Shown here: piece after piece, positions 57,236 to 64,000 of the stretch
Layout of the letters: each line of letters begins with the position of its first letter
Numbering within the stretch: the first letter of the stretch is position 1
Origin: Phoronis australis
Taxonomy: Eukaryota > Phoronida > Phoronidae
Reading direction: 5' to 3'
NCBI GenBank assembly: GCA_002633005.1
Contig: NMRA01000608.1
Span: 141,500-205,499, forward strand
DNA: 64,000 bases
Program-made: the position numbers and the translations under genes
Notes under the pieces: model-generated
What the model was told of the DNA's origin: nothing
What the model saw: only the letters and a program-made list of their open reading frames with translations
Database searches by the model: none

Positions 57236-59511
57236 ACACTGGCAGAATTGGTAGTAGCCGGTTATAACGATCCATAAATTCGGGCAGCAGTTTCGTCATA
57301 GACTTACACATGGTTTCATTTATAAGTTGTCAATGTCGGTGACTGAAACGAGCACGTTATAACTATTCAGTGACAACGTGTAATATTTGGCAGTGGTTGC
57401 TTGATTCTCAAAATTAGGGATCGTTGTATCCGACAAGTGTCCAGAAAAATACTCACGCTATGGGTACAACCTCAAGTACAACAAGCAAGATATGACAACC
57501 AGGAATAACTGCGAAATTACTAAGTAGGGGCCTACCGTCTTTCGACTTTGCGAAAATTAACCGTTTGCGCATGCTCAGAATGACGTAACCTTCTGCACTG
57601 TCATATCCACCACCGCAAAATTTTCCACTTAGAATTATAATGTCCCGCACAATTTAACGCACGTGCGATGCTCCGATTACTGGTACACGGGGGATTTTTA
57701 AAAATGCACTAAACCATTTTAATATCCCGAGTGATTCTCGACAATTTTTGGAAGGGAGTGCAGCTGGAAACTTAGGCTTATACCGGGGTGAAAAATGAGA
57801 ATCCCGCTAGCTGCATGTAGCCTATTCAGTTGACGCCCAGCATACTGGCGCGGCAGTGGATTACCCGGATGCTCCATTTTAATTATATACGCAAGACGGG
57901 CATTTTCTCAGTTTTTACAGGGGACAATGGTTACTTTCACACGTGTACGCCCATTGAGCTGGGCGATTTCGTGTTGCTATCAGTCATGTTTTCACTGAGA
58001 CAAGTTGTTCCTGCAACCTACAGTTCCCTTTTGAAGAGTATAGTGTTGGAAATGACACATGCAGCACTGATAAAGTGGAGGCGCTAAAGCCCCCTCAACT
58101 GAACCCCCTGTGGTGCACCGCCTATAGACCATGTGTGGCGTAGCACTGAAAAAAGTTGGGGGCTATAGTCCCCTCAGCCGCCTATGTGACACCCTTAGAG
58201 AGTTTCTCATTGTGGAAAGTCACCCTGGAACGGCACATTCCATGAAATTCCCCTCTCTAGGTTCTTTTCAAATAGTCACTATCTTTTGTAAGTATGAATC
58301 AGTTGCGAATCTTAAGTATAATCACCGGAACTAATTTGTTTGTAATTAAAATTATTGCATCAGCCGGTGAACTGATACACCAGGAGTAATGAGTCTACAT
58401 CCAAACTGTAAACAAGTTAACTGCGTAATTAGGTATTGTTCATTTCGGGTGCTAAAAAAGGCGATTTTTTGTTTTGTTCAAGTGAAGTGAAAATTTGAAT
58501 AAAAAATTGATTTGCTAAAAAACATTTTATTTTGTATTTTGTTGCCACATTAACAAAATATGTATGTCACGGTTGCATTAAATCGCGTCGTTTGAAATAT
58601 GTATCTTCAGCAGTTTTGGTTGACAATTTCATATTCACCATTAATTGCGTGAGACTATAAAAGCACAAACTGCTCAATAAATAAGTAGTACATCTCAAGA
58701 ATTTAGAGATGATGTCGGTAAAAAAGCGAACGTCACGTTCTTGGCTTTGAGTGAGACTGAAGATAGGTCCAAAGAAGAAAGGCAATGGCACAGCGTAGAT
58801 GTGATAACGAAAGAGGATCAACAAGGAGTGTTGATGGGAACAACAAATCATGGAGTGAAGAAAAACGATTTTTTTTCGGTAACAAATATAAATGCAAAAA
58901 GAAACGGCATTCTTCACAAACTCAACGTCTGAGGTAAGTGTCTTCAAACTTTGGAAGTATAAATTATACATTTTATTAAAGTTCGAAATTTTTTTATTGC
59001 ATTTTGATGTAATTTTGTAAAAATGATTTTAAAACACAAAAAAGTTCATTAGCCCCTTTTCGCCGTGTGTGAATTGATCGCGATTTTTGTTAATTACTCC
59101 AGTTATTCGACGCCAAGCCGTTCCATGTGCCCGAACATACCTTCGATGAATATAACAACCCGTCGAACGTGGAAATCTGAGACATCGGATCCTTACCCAT
59201 AAAAAGACGCATGTCGGTGCAAGGATACGTTAGTGCTGTAAGCACGTTTCTACACGTATTGGTTATTAGTACATTAGTGATGATTGGCAAACCGACTAAA
59301 ACATTACAGATTTGCATACGTTTATTATGCAAGTCTACCTTGGATTGTTGATTACGTCAGTTTCGTTTACACAACTGTGACAAATTAATATTTTACTGAA
59401 ATCTTCTTCAATGCATTTCCAATATGCTAAATTATACCATGACACTTGTTGTTGCATTGGTTAAGCGAAGAACTTAGGAACAGGTGTATGGTTGGCCGTT
59501 GAGGGGAAAGT
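57236..59511. other. Unassigned region left of the palindromic satellite
   Basis: No gene recognised. Frames at 57830-58087, 58567-58971 and 59090-59332 have no domain, and several start without ATG. A 65-bp motif at 58123-58185 (GACCATGTGTGGCGTAGCAC then TGAAAAAAG) recurs inverted at 62690-62752. Confidence 0.35.
58123..58187 (+). repeat. Dispersed 65-bp repeat, copy 1
   Basis: AGACCATGTGTGGCGTAGCA then CTGAAAAAAG and a GGGGGCTATAGTCCCCTCAG hairpin-like part. The reverse complement of 62690-62755 matches it along its length (GCGCAGCACTGAAAAAAGCG...). Confidence 0.55.
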
Positions 59512-59790
59512 GTCGCCGTAAAATTACGCTCGTAATTACGAGCGTAGTTTAAATTGCAGGAATGTCGCCGTAAAATTACGCTCGTAATTACGAGCGTAGT
59601 TTAAATTGCAGGAATGTCGCCGTAAAATTACGCTCGTAATTACGAGCGTAATTTAAATTGCAGGAGTGTCGCCATAAAAATTACGCTCGTAAATTAAATG
59701 GTGAAAATTTTCGCCGTAAAATTACGCTCGTAATTACGAGCGTAAATTAAATAAGGAAATGTCGCCGTAAATTACGCTCGTAAAATTCCT
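59512..59790. repeat. 52-bp palindromic satellite, six units
   Basis: Units start at 59512, 59564 and 59616 (each 52 bp), then shortened ones at 59668, 59711 and 59761. Every full unit contains a perfect palindrome, ACGCTCGTAA joined to TTACGAGCGT, after GTCGCCGTAAA. The shortened units at 59668 and 59761 have lost one arm. The array ends about 60 bp before the ATG at 59849 of the integrase-like gene, so it lies in its promoter or 5' UTR region. Confidence 0.85.
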
Positions 59791-59848
59791 CAAGAACGTT
59801 CCAAATTTAAACCAATCAATGGTAACCTAACATACTCGAAAAACCAAT

Positions 59849-62800
59849 ATGGCTACGAATGGACACGGAGATGACTTTCTGTTGAATGTGCAGCGAATTG
59901 TAAATGACATGTGTCGACGAATTTCTACGCCTCCCGTGGAAACAGGTGTCCTCAATTCAGTGACACTGAGGTAAGTTTCTCTCACCAGGGTGAGGTATGC
60001 TCAGGGGCGGATTCAGGATTTTGAGTTAGAGGCCGGGGGGGGGGCAGGGCAAAGTATTAGCCAGGATTTTGCCNGGCATGACCCCCTTGGCACCCGTCTA
60101 AATCCGCCACTGATGCTGGTGGAAAATTAACACACCAACAAATTCAGTGACTGTACTTAAAAAAATTGTCTCAGAGTCAATGTTCCATTGATTACGAAAA
60201 TTCTGTACATTTGTCTCCCTGACTGTTAATCATCTTACTAGCGTCGGGGTACACATGTATCCGGCGTCTGCAATTTGCTGAATGCTAACGCAATCACAGC
60301 TATACCCTTCATTTGACTTACTGTTTGTGTCCGAGACTGAAATGGTTAAGATCGATCAATTTTTATTTAGGGACCGACTGTAGATACATTGTCGACTTTA
60401 CTAAAGGAACTCGACGATAAATTTGCTGTATAAAGACTACGCTTATTGTTGTCAACGCGTAACGGGGAACTCTATCTTGACTTGGCAAAAATGCTATGAT
60501 CACTTTAGAATCATGCATATGTATCGATTAACGAATTGTGCTTCACATCATACCTCACAGTTGTACTAGGTCGACAGGCAGCCTAAGTTGGGAAAGGAGC
60601 ATGAACGAAATTGAAATTAAACTGTCGCTGTCTATCTGTTGACAGGGTCTACATTACATGTTATTTCAGATGTGAACAATTGATGACTAATGTGCTTAGA
60701 GCCAGTGGCAATCTATGCACAGAGAGCGAGTCGGAGCGTATTACTGGTCTCCTGTCACAACTACGTCATGAGGCAAAAACATTACTGGAAAGTAATAACA
60801 CAGGTACCTTGTCCAACAAAGCAGTTAGGTTCTTAAAACCTTCTGTGCAAATAAGGCTCATGTGCCTACATCCATTCGCACAATCACCTATTCTTCAATA
60901 TTTACTCTGACTCTGTACATTTGCAATTGTTTTCTGTGAAAAAATAAATTTCTTGGAGAAATTTTAAGAAATAAACTTGTTTTAAAGTGTAACGCATGTT
61001 ATAGTTTTGATCTATGGAAAATTAAATATCTGTACTCTGGTCAATTGTAGCTCTATCTGGATACGCAGCACCTTGGAAGTGTAATGGGAAAATAGGAGGT
61101 CCAAAGAAGAACATATCCAAAGAACAACTCCTGTTTTTAACTAAAGCAAAGATGGTCAACCGAGCCATAGCGAATTGCCTGGGTGTGTCAGTGGACACTG
61201 TAAAATCGAGACTTAGGTAACTTTTAGTTGGAAATGCAGCCTAAAATGCCAAGATGATGAAACTATGCTTTATTTCTGTTCATAAAGTTTGGTTTTAATG
61301 CTATTACTAAACTTGATCAAATAAGAGAGAAACCGAATATCAATGGAGAACATTAAAACATTTAGAAACTGATATGTAAATTAAGCTCGCACTAAACTGA
61401 CCATACTTCCTTAGTGTGGGATTCCGCTTCTCCAAGTTGAAACGGGGTGATTTGTAGGCCTAGTTTACCCCCCCAAATCGGAATCTGTATGCAAATTATC
61501 TTGAATAAGAAAGTTTGAAAATGAAGTTTATTCTCATTTGATAGAGATCTATATGAAATATTAGAAAAAGGTTTGATGCCTTTGGTAATTACATTTAATT
61601 TAGATATGAAATCATTCACGAAAATACCATGCCATTCACCTAAATATGTAGTTTTAGGTATCTATTGCACTCGCTACTGATGCTGTTACTGTAAATTAGC
61701 TAAGTGTGTTATTGTTGCACGGATTATGGCTATACTTTTGTTGCCAGACAATGTCATACAGTTTTTTCTTCACAGCCTCTTGAGGAATTTTCTTCACCAA
61801 AAGAAAATTATTTTGCCAACTTTTGTTTCGAATGTATTTCAGAGAATATGGTATTTTTAAAAGAACCCCATGTGATCTGTCTAACGAAGACTTAGACATG
61901 GCGGTTGAACGGGCCATTGAAGGAAACAGAAAAATCGGCCCAAATGATGTGAAAGCTCGCCTACAAGGCAAGCTAGGGCGTTTTTGTACCACGATCAAGG
62001 GTCAGAGCACTTCACAGGGTTGATCCTGCCGGATGCGCCATGCGCTCAGTTGGTGCACAACTACACAGGCGCACTTACAATGTACGCGCCCCCAACTCTC
62101 TTTGGCATATAGACGGGAACCATAAGTTAATAAAGTATATGTTAATTTGGTGAGGTACTCTATTTTCGTACTTTTATGCTACAAATGCCTAATTCAAGAG
62201 TGCAGCCTTTGTAACAATGCGTGCAGTCATTAAAATATTTCCCATTTGTAAAAACAAAAAGCTTAATGTGCGTGAGATTGTGTCAATTTTATGTCAAGTT
62301 TTAAAAAATTGAACTACTCTGTCGGCTTTTCATTACGTTCAAGCGTTTACCTCTACGTTCATTCCCATTTACTGCTTTTGACATTACTTCCAGATGGGGC
62401 ATAGTTATTCATGGTGGGGTGGATGGCTACAGTAGGTTGATCACCTTTATGCAGGCAGCAAACAACAACAAGTCAAGCACAGTTTTTCAAGCCTTCAAGG
62501 GAGCCATTGAAGAGTAAGCATATATGCACAAAGAGGCAACTACATTAGAATATTGAAAGGACAATGCGTTGTGCGAAGAACACTCACCAAAGACACACAC
62601 ACACAAGGCACACACGCACACATTCATTGTTGCAGTATATTGCAGTCTCTATATCAGAGTCGAAATCTAAACTGCAGTCTAAATGACGGCGCACCATAGG
62701 GGGCTGGGGGATATACCACCGCTTTTTTCAGTGCTGCGCCGCCCATGGTCTTATCTGCATTCCCTAAACCACATTACCAGCGAAACTTGTGACCATACAT

Positions 62801-63761
62801 GCTCATCTGGTTCACAACCTGATAGAATTTACAGAGTACCTTAATTGAGTTCATACAATAGACAAACATTTGAGAAATCAATCCTTTGGCTTTTTAAATG
62901 ACTAATTGTCACTAAATAGTGCTCCTTACATGGTCGGTTTTTATGTAGTTTTCATATTTACAAATGTTATTATTGATCAGACTTAGCCTGTTATTCTACC
63001 TCACCCACAGTTAGTTGCTTATCCAGATGACATTTCAATAGGCTGTACTGCAGTAAAAGACAACCACTTCTTACCTAGAGACCAGCATCATGTTATGCGG
63101 TTGCCATATATAGGCAAATAGATGACAAGAATGTTTTCATCATTTCAGGTATGGGTGCCCATCAAGGATAAGAGTAGACCTTGGAGGCGAAAACAATGCA
63201 GTTTGCAGTTACATGGAGGAAACGAGAGGGACGAGCAGAGGGAGTGCACTACGTGGGTTGTCTGTTCACAATCAACGTATCGAGAGGTTATGGGTGGACC
63301 TGTGGAATGGCGTAACCAATGTATTTTATGATTTGTTCCAATATTTAGAAAGTACCCAGATGCTCAGTGTTGACAACAACAATCACCGATGGGCTCTTCA
63401 ATACATATTCCTCCCAAGGATCAATGAGCAGATACGAGATTTCACTGAGCAGTGGAACAATCACGGTTTGAGTTCTGAAGGTATGGCTACACCTAAACAG
63501 CTCTTCATTCAAGGTGCGTTGGCAAATGTTCATTCCAACCTCACTGGAGTGAATGACCTGTTCAACCCCGCCTATCAGCAAGCTGTGAATGAACCTCTGG
63601 TGGAAAATGCGCAGCAACTAGTGGACACTCCCTCAGCACGTTGTCCCATTTCTGATGAGGATCTGCAGGTGATGAGTCTAACCATCAATCCAACAGAGAG
63701 CTCGTCTGACCATGGTGTTAACCTATACTCAGTTCTCAGTTTTATTGATGAACACCTGTAA
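59849..63761 (+). CDS. DDE integrase-like protein, six exons, one apparent 1-nt break
   Basis: Exons 59849-59970, 60670-60803, 61051-61216, 61843-62134, 62394-62513 and 63149-63761 have GT-AG borders and matching phases. Counting one base fewer in exon 4 gives 482 codons including stop. The N-terminus holds a helical region. Exon 3 has an HTH-like segment (AKMVNRAIANCLGVSVDTVK). The catalytic core follows: D in SLWHIDGNHKL, HGGVDGYSRLITF, D in RIRVDLGGEN and E in VHNQRIERLW, then YIFLPRINEQIRDFTEQWNN. This belongs to an integrase-core (rve-like, DDE) protein family known in animals and fungi; transposon-borne and host-adopted members are both plausible. Exon 4 changes frame near 61978 (GGGCGTTTTTG), so the copy is either broken or has a sequencing error. 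I see no TIRs at its borders. Confidence 0.75.
60002..60112. mobile_element. MITE, CAGGGGCGGAT family with ATGCT target duplication
   Basis: Starts CAGGGGCGGATTCAGGATTT, ends AAATCCGCCACTG, flanked by ATGCT on both sides. Same family as 8557-8715. It lies in intron 1 of the integrase-like gene and contains an N at 60074. Confidence 0.65.
62578..62625. repeat. (CA)n microsatellite, interrupted
   Basis: ACACACACACAC followed by AAGGCACACACGCACACA in intron 5 of the integrase-like gene. Simple sequence only. Confidence 0.7.
62690..62755 (-). repeat. Dispersed 65-bp repeat, copy 2 (inverted)
   Basis: Reverse complement of the repeat at 58123-58187; shares the CAGCACTGAAAAAAG core and the GGGG..CCCC part. 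In intron 5 of the integrase-like gene. Confidence 0.55.
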
Positions 63762-64000
63762 CACACCAGGGTCCTCTTCCTGGGGCTAAACAACTGAGAA
63801 CCCTTTGGATACATGAAGTTGTACCACATGAGTATTTGAACAAAACCACTTTCTTGTTGTTCTGCTCAACGGATTTTGATGAAACTTTTTCATTTCAGTT
63901 TACGATATCAAAGTGACACCACAGAACTTTGGTGCGATAGTGACTTCTCCACCTCCTTGTCTTTCTCGTTTTACTATTTTCACTGATCCACTTGAAAGTA
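63762..64000. other. 3' flank of the integrase-like gene
   Basis: No gene or poly(A) hexamer is visible before the window edge. AT-rich, ordinary composition. Confidence 0.4.

Noticed and set aside
58567-58971. 134-codon - strand ORF
   Set aside because: Hydrophobic, phenylalanine-rich translation of AT-rich DNA; no family or splice support.
62010-62040. GGGTTGATCCTGCCGG resembles the 5' end of 18S rRNA
   Set aside because: The match is about 15 bases and stops there; the bases code the conserved VDPAG part of the integrase-like protein.

Overview
This is a eukaryotic, intron-rich, AT-rich stretch from a draft whole-genome scaffold, most likely of a marine invertebrate animal. The evidence is spliced genes with GT-AG introns, an animal-type DNAJC8 gene whose exon pattern and length resemble the vertebrate gene, an L1-like retrotransposon, tRNA-derived SINEs and many DNA-transposon relics. 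I cannot fix the phylum; amphioxus, hemichordate and mollusc are all possible. Two runs of N (17947-18379, 36192-37161) and about ten one- or two-base N joins mark contig boundaries. At four or five of these joins the sequence on both sides is nearly the same, so the scaffold appears to contain unmerged alleles laid end to end rather than true tandem duplications.

Layout: 1-105 holds the 3' end of an unidentified + strand gene. 708-8172 holds a complete six-exon + strand gene for a 311-residue protein with two STI1/Hop-like modules. 12031-23299 holds the nine-exon - strand DNAJC8 gene (J-domain splicing co-chaperone), converging on the first gene. Its exons 3-4 occur twice (the second copy carries an internally deleted L1-like element) and its exon 1 occurs twice (the second copy has a 2.7-kb TIR-bounded insertion downstream).

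From 30 kb to 43 kb the window is mobile. A CEP162-like orphan first exon (30962-31046) is followed by a large element with ~330-bp terminal inverted repeats (31210-37517). That element encodes a broken multi-block protein of a family widespread in animal transposable elements. A partial end of the same family (38792-39201) and a diverged relative with repeated subterminal units (about 40130-42739) follow. A - strand membrane-protein exon sits at 42879-43038. From 43.5 to 50.4 kb lies a 7-kb array of diverged non-coding modules rich in perfect nuclear-receptor DR1 motifs and palindromes. Beyond it are two - strand ORFs, one a precursor-like protein with three 25-residue repeats.

The right end is simpler: MITEs, short tandem arrays, a palindromic 52-bp satellite at 59512-59790, and just downstream a six-exon + strand gene (59849-63761) for a DDE integrase-like protein. 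That gene is intact except for one apparent extra base near 61978. The three well-supported genes (STI1-like, DNAJC8, integrase-like) share no evident pathway; the first two are both chaperone-related but on opposite strands and not co-regulated in any way I can see.
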